The notes under the pieces: generated by a model
The model's database searches: none
What the model was told of the DNA's origin: nothing
The model's input: only the letters and a program-made list of their open reading frames with translations
Position numbers and translations under genes: made by a program
Part shown: positions 25,311 to 36,832 of the stretch, piece by piece
Layout of the letters: every line of letters begins with the position of its first letter
Position numbering within the stretch: position 1 is the stretch's first letter
Assembly: GCF_021018805.1 (NCBI RefSeq)
Contig: NC_086248.1
Coordinates: forward strand, 27,412,922-27,476,921
DNA length: 64,000 nt
Source: Prinia subflava
Lineage: Eukaryota; Chordata; Aves; Passeriformes; Cisticolidae
Direction of reading: 5' to 3'

Positions 25311-25424
25311 ATTGGACCCTAAGGAACCTGTTGTAGTGGGTGGCATCTCTTCTCATGGCCTTGGAGTTGGAACTATATAACCTAAAGTCCCTTCCAACCC
25401 AAGCCTTTCCATGCTTCTATGATA
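25311..25424 (+). mobile_element. CR1 LINE 3' terminal fragment
   Basis: The blocks attggaccctaaggaac and cagt-type spacer are followed by gtcccttccaacccaagcc and ttccatgcttctatgatat, the CR1 3' end. Only about 115 bp remains, strongly 5'-truncated. It may be a separate insertion from the CR1 600 bp upstream, since both carry their own 3' ends. Confidence 0.8.
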
Positions 25425-26274
25425 TTATCACAATGAAGTGATTCTAACAGAAGGTCTGGCCATTGTATAGGACAGAAAAAACTAGAGCATAGGAGTCATG
25501 TTGGTACTCTAGGGCAGTAATCCCTGGAATTTGGAATGCATAAGTAATCACAAATTGCTCAAAAGGCAGTGTCACAACAAATAAAATTTAATGAATTCTG
25601 GCAATTACTAAGGTTAACCTTTTATTTGAAGTTATTTTGAATCTCTGGAAAGTACACAATTTAGAAGAAGCATTTCAAGATCTCCAGAGTTATAGGAGTA
25701 AAAATTTTCAGCAAGTTCATCAATCATGTAAATTTACATTTGCCTTCTGCAAGTAAAAGTACTGCAGCCTTTCTAAAGGCTCATTTGACAGCTAATCAAC
25801 TGTCTGATGAACTATATTTGCAGTGTTTTATATCCCATAATAAGAAATATAAGACAAAATATTCTGTGCAATTCATAACATATTAGACACTTGAAGTTTT
25901 GGGTTACTGTATTTCTAAAACTGTTTAACATTCTGGTAGTTTATAACAAAATTTATTGCAATGCACTATTTGAATAATGTACTCTAACAGTCTGTCTTAA
26001 GTATGAGTTGGTGATAGTAACTTTGTTTTGTCTACAGTCAGATAATGCAACCTAAATAAATGGGTCTGGATCCAGCAGAGAAGTCCAGTCTGAAAGTTAG
26101 GAAGGCAGATTTCAAGATAGGACTTGGGACGGGGCCAGAGGCAGGGTTAAGCATAGGTATCTTGTAGCATGGGCTGCCTGAGCAGGGGCTATGATTGAAG
26201 GTCATTCAGAGCTCAGTAGTCCTTAGGGTCCTGACATTGTCCTTTCTGCATTTGTCTTTCAGAAAGATTTGGTC
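25425..26274. other. Unannotated AT-rich sequence
   Basis: Nothing is recognised. Confidence 0.5.
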
Positions 26275-26395
26275 ATTGGTCTGTTGTTCCTTGTAAGCAT
26301 TTTTATTTTTATTTTTTGGCTAAAGATAGGTGCAATATTTGCGTTTTTCCAGCTCTCAGGAATTTCTTCAGGTCACAAATTTTTTCAGATCAGCC
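26275..26395 (-). mobile_element. Possible CR1 fragment, antisense
   Basis: The phrase gataggtgcaatatttgcg followed by tttttccagctctcaggaat resembles a standard internal CR1 segment in reverse. It is short and diverged. Confidence 0.35.
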
Positions 26396-26397
26396 CC

Positions 26398-26812
26398 TGA
26401 TGAAGACCATGGTGAGGCAGGCTGTCTGCTTGCAGTCCGCAGGGGTTTATGGTAAAGCAGAGATTCATCTACAGCCCAGGAAGGACCCCTCAGTGGTTCA
26501 GGGAGATGCCCAAAGATTGCTGTGATTCCATGGGACGACCATGTAGGAAGTAAGAGACTCTGAGCATGACCTGTGAACCCATGGATAGAGGAAACCACAC
26601 TGAACCATGTTTGCTGGAAGGAATTCTGACCATACAGGGGACCCACTCTGCAGTAGCTTCTTCCAGAACGGCTGCATCCTGTGGAAGAAACCCATGCTGG
26701 AAGGGTTCGTGGAGGTTCACTGCAGCCTGTGGAAGGAGCCACACTGGAAAAGTTAATGAAGTTCACTGTTTCCTTTGTAGAGGGGGAAGAATGTGAAGAG
26801 TCACTGGCAGGC
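26398..26812 (+). mobile_element. ERVL-like LTR fragment, about 415 bp
   Basis: Repeated modules such as tgaagaccatggtgaggcag, gaacccatggatagagg and cctgtggaagaaacccatgctgg match the central repeated part of avian ERVL LTRs, as in the LTR at 16076. The diagnostic ends are missing on both sides. The 164-codon minus frame at 26368-26862 and the plus frames here are products of these modules and are not genes. Confidence 0.75.
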
Positions 26813-27430
26813 TGATTGGTTGTTTGGCTGAATTCAAAATGTTGCAGTCTTTGGAGTGTCACTGTTGAATGTATCAGGATTTACTGTAGGGCTCAGGGAA
26901 CAAGGGTAACAGCCTGTGGGTCCAGCTTGATGTCATCCTTAATCCTGCTAGTGGGACAAGAGGCTAATGTAAGAAGGAAACTTACAGCCTCCCAAAACTG
27001 TACATCTAATCAGCAGATGAATGTCTTAATCTCCCATTACAGTCTCCAGTTACAGTCATACATTACTTTCTCTTGTTTCTGACACATGGATCAGGTTCAG
27101 CAGGCCTACATACCTCCTTAAGGAAACTTGTTAATTTCTGCTGCCACAGCTTTCTGAAGAAAGCTTTCTGTAGATTTCTGTGAGGGCTATAGACAACCAC
27201 AGACAAACATGAGAGACTGCCATAACTCACCATGTTGGGAGTCTTCATTGTCTTCCCATTTGACTGTAAGCTCTGACTATCTTTTCCTGCTCTGAACTCT
27301 AAGAACAAACTGTCAATCTGTTATTCTTCTTCCCTGATGCCAAAAAACCCCACTGGACATAATTGTAAATGTTTTTTTGTTGTTCAGTTTCTTCTTTCCT
27401 CAAAAGTTCTTTACTGTGCAAATACCTGGT
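26813..27430. other. Unannotated sequence
   Basis: Part may be further decayed LTR sequence. Nothing can be assigned with confidence. Confidence 0.4.
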
Positions 27431-27545
27431 TGTTCTGGTTTTGGCTGCAGTAATGTTAATTTTCTTCATGGTGGCTGGTATGGGGCTGTGTACTGGATTT
27501 GTGCACAGGGTTGGTATTACAAGAGGTGTTTTTGTTATTCAAATG
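27431..27545 (+). mobile_element. ERVK-like LTR 5' fragment
   Basis: The run tgttctggttttggctgcag followed by gttaattttcttcatggtgg and tggggctgtgtactggattt is the plus-strand start of the same family as the minus-strand LTR at 55146-55752. It fades after about 115 bp. The hydrophobic frame at 27369-27590 is a translation of this fragment. Confidence 0.7.
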
Positions 27546-28440
27546 TACTACAAAGAAAAAGAGAAAGAGTACAGAGAAAGGAGGAAATAATCATTGCTGG
27601 GAGAATGGAACTTGGAAATCCTGGGAGCTTATTTTAAAACCTCAATTATGCAACATATTGAATGGTTCATTTTATATTGTATGCTTTCATAAATAAAATG
27701 TATATATATTATTCAAGCCTTTAAAAGAGAAATTTTAAAGCATGTTGATAAAAAGTTCCTGTATTATTCCTATATATTATAAATCTGTACCTCTACTTTT
27801 CTAAAACTTTCTTGGTAATATTTTGAGTAGCACTTATGGATGATTACACAGAGACAAAATGATGAATAAACAAAAGTAATTTGACAGTCATTTTAATTTC
27901 AAACCCTGTAGATGAAAAACTTTCTTTGCCTAGAAAACATACAGCATAGCCACAGCTGAATTGTATTCTGTTGAAAGTATTCTTTTGGATTTGTTTGGAT
28001 TTTTCAAAAGTGATAAACATGTTTACTTGCTCTAACATCCATTGTGAGATCATTAAATTCCTACATTTATCAAGAAGTTAAAACAAGATAACTGTCAAAA
28101 TAAGCTTGTGCTCTTACAGTAATTAGTACAAAAAAACATTATTGATACTATGCTGAAGAATTCACAAGTTTAAAACATTGGTTCTAGGCTTTTCCTCAAA
28201 AGGACTAGAATAAAGAGGAAGTGAGTGGATGAGACAAATGTGTTGTTCTCCTTTTTTTTCATCCATGCATTACGTATGTTGGTAAATAAATTAAAGCTTT
28301 TGAGAACATGTTATTTCTGTTTAGTATTTCATTTCATCTTATTTTTTCTGTATGTCAGGTACAAAGGAGAAACAATTTTCAAAGGGTTGTATGCTGTATT
28401 TTGGTTTTTGACGCTTTTCCACAAAGATCACAGTCTAATT
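27546..28440. other. Unannotated AT-rich sequence
   Basis: Nothing is recognised. The 137-codon frame at 28225-28638 crosses into the following LTR and has no family resemblance. Confidence 0.5.
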
Positions 28441-28827
28441 TGTTCCCTGGGGAGTGCCCCCCGGAGACCCCCAGGGTCTTTTGGGGTCGTGGTGTTCCCG
28501 CGCTGGCAGGCAAGGAGACTCAGATGCCGGTGGGATGCTGATGAGGTGAGGGTTTATTCACTGAGGGAGAGGGGAAGGGAAGTGGGGGGGGAAGGGAGGA
28601 GAGGGAAAAAGGGAGCATCAGGAGGCCTCCAGGGGTAGAGGGGCAAGAGGGGCAGAGCTTTCTGCCTTAGCATTCTTATCACAGAGGTTCAAAGGGGCGC
28701 GGTAACATTCTCCAGCCAATGAGGTTACAGATACAGGATACTGCAGGGAGGATACAGACTTGGGATAAACCATACATTTTCCAGGGGTGAGCCAGAGCAA
28801 ACCATTTCCATAAAATGCAATCCCACA
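28441..28827 (-). mobile_element. LTR, ERVK-like, second copy of the 7-kb LTR
   Basis: It is closely similar to 7020-7425 over nearly its whole length, in the same orientation, with a reverse-complement AATAAA at 28553-28558 and the same right end cccaca. The plus-strand start (tgttccctggggagtg) lacks about 20 bp present in the other copy. Flanking hexamers ctaatt and aactgg do not match, unlike the first copy, so either the edge was lost or the element was rearranged. No internal sequence adjoins it. Confidence 0.85.
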
Positions 28828-31755
28828 AACTGGCAATAAGATATAGGAGTATCCATGTCACCTGAACAGCCTCACTCAGGTCCTAAGTGGCCTTTATGCA
28901 AGAGAGCAAAAAAGTTTAACTGAAAATGAAGCAACTGCACTTATTCTTCCACTGGGAGCTGGTGTTAATTGCTTGAGCGGAAAAAAGGCTTCATCTCTCT
29001 CCCTTCTACCTTTTGGGGTTGTTCTATATGTAAAGTACTTAAACACAGTCTCTTTAGAGACTATAGTCGGGAGAGGACAATAAAGGATAAGAATACAGCT
29101 AGCGCTTCTCTTTTTACACTTTTCTGACCATGTAAATGAGTGTAAGAAGTGCTGCCAGTTCCAGTAGGGTCGAAATACTCTACATCACATCAAAAAGTGA
29201 CTTTATGCTTTTTTTCTTGCAGAGGAGAAAGTTCGCAGAAGGAAATCACACTCTGTGCAACACTTATCTCTTTTCTGAGACTATATTCCAGGGTTTGGAG
29301 AGTCCTTAAACTCATATCTTCTATAATGCTAATCAGTTAAACAACACCTTATGCATCACCTTATATATATCAGCTATGTGCATGTTACACACACCAACTC
29401 AAAATATTCATCTCCCTGACTTGTGATAGTCATGCTTTATGAAGTTCTTATGTTTCCTCTAATTCCTCTTTTAACACATCCTATTTTATGGTTGTGTAGA
29501 TAGAGACACTCAGAATTCTGTATATGTCTAGAGTTGCTAGTAAGAACAAACCCTTAACAACATGGTATACTTTCAAGATGAATGTGTTACAGATACAGAA
29601 TTGTTATCTCACCTCTTAACAATTCCATTCTCCCCTAATCACAGAATACAGACAAACCTGTGGCTGTGAAGTTTGTCATATATCAACCTCTGGATATTTG
29701 CCACAATCTGCAGCTTAAAGGTCCCATTTACTTTTGAGAAGTTAAAATCATCTTTTTGGTCTGTAGTTTTCTTGAACTTTTTTCTTTCCCTGTTCCATAC
29801 TGGAAGTTTCTCTGCAATGCAATTTTTGAAAGTAAATCCTGTCTGTCTGGATACAATTCAGCTGAATCTTTTCTCATGAAGTCTGAGTTTCAAGTGTACC
29901 TATGAGGATAAATTTGATACTTAATAAGAAATATTCCAATGTTAATGATCAGCATCTCAGTATTTAAAAAGCTTGGGAAGAGAAGGAGAAAAATTCAGCA
30001 AATTTTCTAAGTTTTAAGAATGTTTTAAGAAACTTTTCTAAGTTTCTAAGTTTTTTTTCTAAGTTCACTTTACTAGTGAACTTTTCTCTTATGCTCATAT
30101 GCATGGGTATTTTATATTAATTCTACCTCTAGATGCATATTTTCTTAAGCAAACTTCCCTTCTCAGTAGCTGCAGAAACAGTACTGAATCTTTAGGCGGT
30201 CTCTGAGGATGAAATTTCATTTTTTGCCGCCTTTTCCCCATCCTACTTCTTTCCCCCAGCCATTAACAACAGTTATTCAAGGGGAAAAAACAAAAAGCAA
30301 AAGAAAACCCTAAATATGTTTGATTTTATTATTCAGTAATAAAAATGTCTTAGTTAGACAAAGAGTATTACTTCTGAGTTTTAAGGTTTGCAATTACTAT
30401 TTTCTTGCATTCTTAAATACAATCAAATATTCAGCCCCCAAGTTTAATAATGTATAGGTTTTCTGTAGTTTTTGCAGATTTTCTTTCTTTCAAGTGTAAG
30501 AGCATTGTAATGACTTGGACACTGGAGACTGAGCTTGAAAAAATTGAATTTAGGAGCAAAAGCAGTATTGTCAAGTTTCCTCAAATAGTGCTGTCGATCC
30601 TCTTTTCAAAAGATCCAAATACTTCAACTTCCTTTTGAGTATGGCTCAAAATTTAACTATACTCAACTCACTGACCTGTATGTTAACTATCTCAATCTTC
30701 TGTTAAGTGGTTTCATCAAATGTAACAGGAAAGATTTAGAATGTATCTGGTAAGATGTAGATGATTTAGAATTAATGTTAGAAAAAATTAATCTTCTTAG
30801 AAAGTTTAGTAACACAATTCACAAAACGCTACAGAACTTTGTGCTAAATACTGTGAATACTTTTGTGACATGATGTATTAAAAGTCCCACTATTTGAGGC
30901 ATAGACTGATACTCTGCCTCATAAAGGACATGACTAAATTATTTACTGCTATTACATAAAGACAAGAAATCCATATTTGTCTTCTAGGATTAGGTTAAAA
31001 AAAAAGGTGAATATATATGAGTTGTAGTTGTAACTCCCTTCTGATGCATTTATTTATTATTTTAAAGACTTTAAAACTATTTTGAATGTTTTTCCTTTTT
31101 ATAAAAAAATAATTTTCTATTCTCTTATAAAGGTTCTCAAGCAAAGGATACTGGGTCACACCATGAGGAACTTCACTTCAGCAGGAAGTGTGTGTCAGCT
31201 CTCATGCAGCTAGTTTACTGAACTTCTCTGTAAGGGCAAGCATTTGGAGAATGGGAGATCATTTTAGTACTATGCTGAGTGTCACAGGACATCTTTCAAA
31301 AATTAAAATGGAGTATCTGCCTACTTCCACCAGCACAGGTCAAAATAAAGGTCACATAAGGACTTGCAGAAGAAAATCACTTGATTTTTGTGTTTTCCGA
31401 TAAGAAATTCAGTATCAAGAGAACAATACCACTGCTGTCACTAAGTCATACCTTTGGGTTGCTTTTTCCACCTATTTGACTACAATTTTTTAAAAAATAT
31501 TTGAATTACTTCATATGTATGAGAAAATCTGCTTGATAGCATGTGAATATCTCATAGAGTGCTTTGGAGATACTTAGGTCTAATGTTCTGCTGTCTTGGA
31601 TTTATTTCTAATTGTTTTGAAAACGTAGAAGAATATACCCTGAATGCCAATAACTGAGCTTTTACTTAAAGGTCTTGAGAGATCTTTTAAAATGCCAAAA
31701 TTGTACAAATTTCCATTCAGTCAAAACAGAAGTATCTTATACTATTTTCCCTTGA
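28828..31755. other. Unannotated sequence, about 2.9 kb
   Basis: No gene or family is recognised. At 30010-30060 the 9-mer ttctaagtt recurs several times, followed by an inverted repeat at 30061-30083 (aagttcact / agtgaactt). Confidence 0.5.
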
Positions 31756-32830
31756 CCCCCCCCCCCATGGAATCATAAAATCATAGCATAATGGAATATC
31801 ATCAGTTGCAAGGGACCCACAAAAATCATTTAAGTCCAACTCCTGAACCTGCACAGGAGAACCCTAAGAATTGCACCACATAGCTGAGTGCATTGTCCAA
31901 ATGCTGTTTGAACTCTGCAACACAGCTCTGTGCTGTGATCATTTCCTTGGGGAACCTGTTCCAATGCCCAGCCACCCTCTTGTGAAGAACTTTTTTCTAA
32001 AATCCAACCTAAACCTCCCCTGACAAAACTTTGGGCCATGCCCTTGGGTCCTGTTACTGGCTGCCACAGATGTCAGCGTCTGTCTCTTCCACCCATGAGA
32101 AAACTGTAGACTGCTATGTCTTCCCTCAAGTCTCCAGGCTGACCAAACCATCTTCATTGCCCTCATTCAGATTCTCTCTAACAGTTCAATGTCTTTCTTA
32201 CACTGTGGTGCCCAAACCTGCCCCCAGCACTGGAGGTGAGGCTGCCCCAGCTCAGAGCAGAGCAGGAGAATCCCCTCCCTTGCCTGGCTCTGATGCTGTC
32301 CCTGATGCACCCAGGACAGGATTGACCCTCCTGGCCTCCAGGACACTGCTGATTCATGTTCAGCTTGCCATCAACCAGGACCCCAGGTCCCTTTCTGTGG
32401 CACTGCTTTCCAGCGTCTCATTCCCCGGTATGTCCATATGTCCGAGGTTACGCCACCCCAGGTGCAGAATCCAGCATTCATTTCCCTTATTGAACTTCAT
32501 ATGGTTGGTGATTGCCCAGCCCTCTGATTGGTCAGGTCTCTCTTGCAGGGCCTTTCCACGTTTAAAGGAGCCAAAAACTACTCCCAAGTTAGTAGAACTG
32601 GCAAACGTAGTATACTTTCGAGTCCTGTGTCCAGACTGTTTATAAACAGATTGAAGAAAATTTGTTCTAAGATGCAGCCTTTCAGAACCCCTTCCTGAAC
32701 ATAAAGGGTCTCGAAGAAAAAAGCTATAATTCTCTCTTTATGAAATCTCAGTTCTGAGCCTTTCCTGATCAAAAGAGGCAAGCTAAGACAAATTGTTAGA
32801 TGTGCTCCACCTATGATGTAAATCATGTCC
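31756..32830 (-). mobile_element. CR1 LINE, 3' end and ORF2 tail, antisense, about 1.06 kb
   Basis: After an 11-C run (31756-31766) it opens catggaatcataaaatcat, the reverse of a CR1 3' end. It then follows standard antisense CR1 blocks: ggaacctgttccaatgccca, gccaccctcttgtgaagaa, ggtgaggctgccccagctca, tgacatccaggctga-type and ggtgattgcccagccctctg. The 204-codon plus frame at 32031-32645 is antisense to the element and is not a gene. The left end is sharp and the right end (about 32830) is approximate. Confidence 0.9.
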
Positions 32831-34948
32831 TAAGCATTGAGAAAATATCATCAAATTTAATTAGGGTCTTACTCAGTAGATAGGTTGTCAAATTGAAAAG
32901 GTGGAAGTGTAGTGCTTGAGCAAGCTGGCTACCCTGCTTCTGAGAGACCAAAATGTAGGGTTTTTTTCTGTAGCCCATTAATACTGACAGTAGAAGGTGA
33001 AGGGGCAAGAAGAGCATGTAGCAAAACCCCTGATTAGAGAATGTTAATCCTCACTTTCCTTTTGCATTTTTAAAGAATGTGTTTTCTTTGTATTGTGATT
33101 AAGTAGATGACACTAAACAGAGAATAACATGTAATTTCATTTAACAGCAAAAATTCCGATTTTTTTGTAGCACAACAGATTGTATTTATCTCCATAGTCT
33201 AATTAAAAAGTTAAACATTAGCATTTTGTTGCTACCTCAACCACAAAATTATGCAGCTTGAAAAACAGTAGTTAAGGGATATCCTAGTGGTTGATATTTC
33301 CAAGCGTGACATGAAGCATATGCTCCCAGGATTTCAGTCTCCTTGAACCATCATTGTCTGAAGTATGAGCACATACAGAAAGATAACGGTATGCTTATAT
33401 AGTAAAAGCATATAGTAAAGATAACTGTAATGCATCATGATCCTTGTGTGCAGTAGACTGTTAGTAAAATACAGATGTGTCAAGAGCTATCTTGACAACT
33501 TAGAAAGTTCTGTTCAGTGTGGACTATTTTTTATTGCTGCCAAGTCCTATATAGGAGCTTCAAGTTTCTTCTCTTACCATTCTCCTCTAACAAAGACAAT
33601 ATTTTCATAATTTTTCCTTTTTATTTTTCCTCCCATTTCTTGGCATTTGTATATGAACGGGCAGATTGTGATGAGAGAAATGTTACTTTTAAGTAGTATA
33701 TTTTTATGATTAATTTTCAGTATGTTGCTGTGATGAGATTTCCTGGACACATAGATCACATCAAACCTTTATTAATTTTCCATTTCAAGAACAACATAGT
33801 AAAGGGCAACTAAAGTGAATTGTTTTAAGGTCAAGGGTGTAGAATGCCTTAGAATTGCCATAATGCATTGCCCATCTCTCACAACAGCCCAACTAGAATA
33901 ATCAGATAGAAATGCAGGAAATTCTAAAAAACACAAGGAATGATGTGTCCAATGAAAAAATTATTTCCCTTTATTGTCAGCTTGTGGTTAATTTATGTCT
34001 TAGAACCTAAAGATTTATATTAATCTAAAATTTTTTTGTCATCTACTACATAATTTTTTTTTTCTTTCTGTATAGAGTTCCTGTATGTAACAATACTCCT
34101 CTAGATGCCAGTATTATCATATGGCAATGAATTATTTTAGTCAATTATGTGTCAAGTAAAATTATATTATTTTTTTCAGTTTTAAATGTCCTGCCCTTGA
34201 CTTTCATTGATTGTTTGGAATCCCAGTCTACCTTGTCAGCAATATTTTTATACAATGTGACATACATATAACAGCCTTTTCCTGGTGTATCATCTTAAAA
34301 TATTGACTCTGATTCTTGTTTTCTTTTTTTCCTACACTCTAATAGAGCTCTTGGTGACCACTGTTGGTATCAGTGCTGGGGTCCTTCTATTAAAAGGCAA
34401 AGGTGAAGAAGGCCTTGAAGAGTCCAAAGTAGCTACAAGTTTGCCAAATATAGGCAAGGGAAATTATAATATCTATCTCATTTTTCATTATCAACTTAGG
34501 TGGCAGATAACTTGTAGAAATGATAAAAGCTTTATATTTGCTTTGTTTTTCTCTGTCTTGTTTTTTATTATAAGACTAACTGAACAAGAATAGTTTCATC
34601 TTCAGTCAAATAACTTTTTTTCTGAGACATTCTGCATTTCAAAGGTCATGTGCCTTGAGGTTCTGCGTCCAAACAATCTCTACCTTTCGATGAAGGGAGA
34701 ACATAATAATGAAAGGATTTAAGAGTACAACAGACTTCCTGCAGTAGCTGGTAGCCCAGCTCCAATTCATTCTCTTATCTATACTTCCCTGCTGTTTAAA
34801 TAGCATGACAACAATGGAATTAGGGTTTAGATTTATGGAGCAGGAGTTTAATATAAGAGATGAATCCAAGTTTCTTCATGATTGTTATCTTATTTTAGGA
34901 TACTACATATAATTCTTGGAACAGAGATAAAACTTGAATGCCAACAGC
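32831..34948. other. Unannotated AT-rich sequence
   Basis: No repeat is recognised. A pyrimidine-rich tract at 34313-34336 precedes a GC-richer 100-bp segment, discussed among the findings. Otherwise nothing is recognised. Confidence 0.45.
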
Positions 34949-34969
34949 TTTTTTTTTTTTTTCTTTTTT
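34949..34969. repeat. Poly-T tract
   Basis: A run of T interrupted by one C. Confidence 0.9.
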
Positions 34970-35925
34970 AAACAGACAAATGCAGTTCTAAATAAACATA
35001 GAACAAAAGGGTTTTTTTCTAGCAGTATAGTAGAACTTGTGTTGATGACTTCTAGGGTATATTAATTCTTACAATCATTGAAGATCAGTTAACATAGTTA
35101 GATTTGCATATTGCAGTTAGGTGGAATCTACTACTTGATTATTTGTATGGTAACTACTTATTGCTGAAAAGTAAGAAAACTGTGGATTCTGTCAAAAAAG
35201 TAATGGCTTACTTAGGTAACATGATACATTTTGATTAGCATGTACTGTTAAACATGGAGCTAGAATGAAAGTAAATTATTTTGTTCAGATTGTTTCTTAA
35301 TATGAAGAAACCAAAAAGGATCAAAATAGTGAGAACAGATTATAATACTAACTGAATTCATAATTGAATCACAAAATAGTTTGTAACCCAAACATACAAA
35401 TTAATTTTAGAATACCTAATAAAATTATTAAATCATATTCCACATAGTTAACAGAAAAGAAATCTATTTTTGAAGGTAAATTTTAAAAAATCTTTTTTAC
35501 TGCATCTGTTCCTTTCTTTTTATTCCCTTCACTTGAGTTTCTTGTAGTATAAAACTAATAAATTTAATGGTTTAGTCTATTGAATCATGATTACAAAGCA
35601 GATATCACCAAACAGTATTAATAGCAACAAAGGTGCATAGCTCTGAACATAAAAGAAGGCTGTATGTAATCATACACAAATAACTACTCATTAAATATGT
35701 TTAATAAGGAGGAATAGATTTTAATTTGAACATAGTCTAGTCATAAAAAAAATTTGTCAAGACTTATACTTCTTTCTACAGACTGGAACCTAAAATACCT
35801 ATTATTCTTCCTTTTGTATGTAAAACATGCTGCATTTAAAGGCAGGAAGCAATGGGGCAATTATTTTTGCTTCACAGTGCATGTGATGCTCCACACTTAA
35901 GAATACTCTTTCTTTCCCTCTCCTA

Positions 35926-36072
35926 TTTTTTTTTTTTTTTTTTTTTTTGTTCCCCTGAACAGCAAATGATTCTTTCACACATAAGTATAGATTTCTTCAA
36001 TCTTAAATCTGTTAGGATCACTGATAATTTTCAGACTAAATTCAATTTCCTATTAAAAAAAAAAAAAAAAAA
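35926..36072. repeat. Poly-T (23) and poly-A (18) in inverted arrangement
   Basis: T residues at 35926-35948 and A residues at 36055-36072 are separated by about 106 bp of unique sequence. The two tracts could pair as a hairpin. No mobile element is recognised between them. Confidence 0.9.
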
Positions 36073-36730
36073 GAAATCTATTTAAAACTAATGTCTTGAG
36101 AGCAGTGATCTCCTAAGTATGAAAATGTACATCTAAAATAAACAGTAGAGCAATTAGAGAACTCAGGTTTGAAAGACAACTTTAGAGTCTGTTCCTTCTT
36201 GTCTGTTGTTTCTTGTCAAACTTTTGTGTGTCATACTGTACATGCTTAATTATAGTGGCCTGGCTTTCCAGCAGTGGTTATTCCACGAGTACCTTTGATA
36301 TCATTGCATCCCTATAGAGGTGTTCTGCTTTAAAAAAAGAAATATTAAACCTTGACTGAATTAATGTCACAGACCTGGAGTGTTTGCTATAGATAATTAC
36401 CTATGTGAACACTAAATTCATGAAAATTAAAATTCTGACTCTTTCCCTCTCAGCCCTTCTAAAATATGCAAATTGCTGTGGGTACATTTTTCAGACAGGA
36501 AAGCAACACAAATTCTAGCAAATTGCTATATAGTAGAAAGATTCATGCAGACACATACTTTTAACCCATTGTAAAAAAGAGCTTGTTTATTCTTTCAGTG
36601 AAAGCAAACAATAAACCTCTAATTTTTCCTATTTGCAGAGCCATGTAATTACTATGGAGTAGCTGAAACAGTGTAAATTGGCACCCTTAGTCAGTGTGAG
36701 TTACTAATTTACTGTGCCCTGTAACTAAGA
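36073..36730. other. Unannotated AT-rich sequence
   Basis: Nothing is recognised. Confidence 0.5.
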
Positions 36731-36734
36731 CTGG

Positions 36735-36832
36735 GCAGGTGGCTACAAAAATGTCAACACAGTAAAGTATTTTATAAATGTTGCCTAAATCAGTATACTT
36801 CAAAGCTGGGTACTATTATTACTGCAAGATTA
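36735..36832 (+). repeat. Possible ancient amniote interspersed repeat
   Basis: The phrase agtattttataaatgttgcc with ctgggtactattattact nearby resembles the shared 3' part of old amniote L2/L3-type LINEs and related SINEs (the 'ctttataaat ... ggtactattatt' pattern). It is very diverged, so the assignment is by resemblance only. Confidence 0.4.

Noticed and set aside
26368..26862. 164-codon minus-strand frame
   Set aside because: Produced by the repeated modules of an ERVL-like LTR fragment.
32031..32645. Longest open frame in the window (204 codons)
   Set aside because: It lies antisense within a recognisable CR1 element and has no protein-family resemblance.
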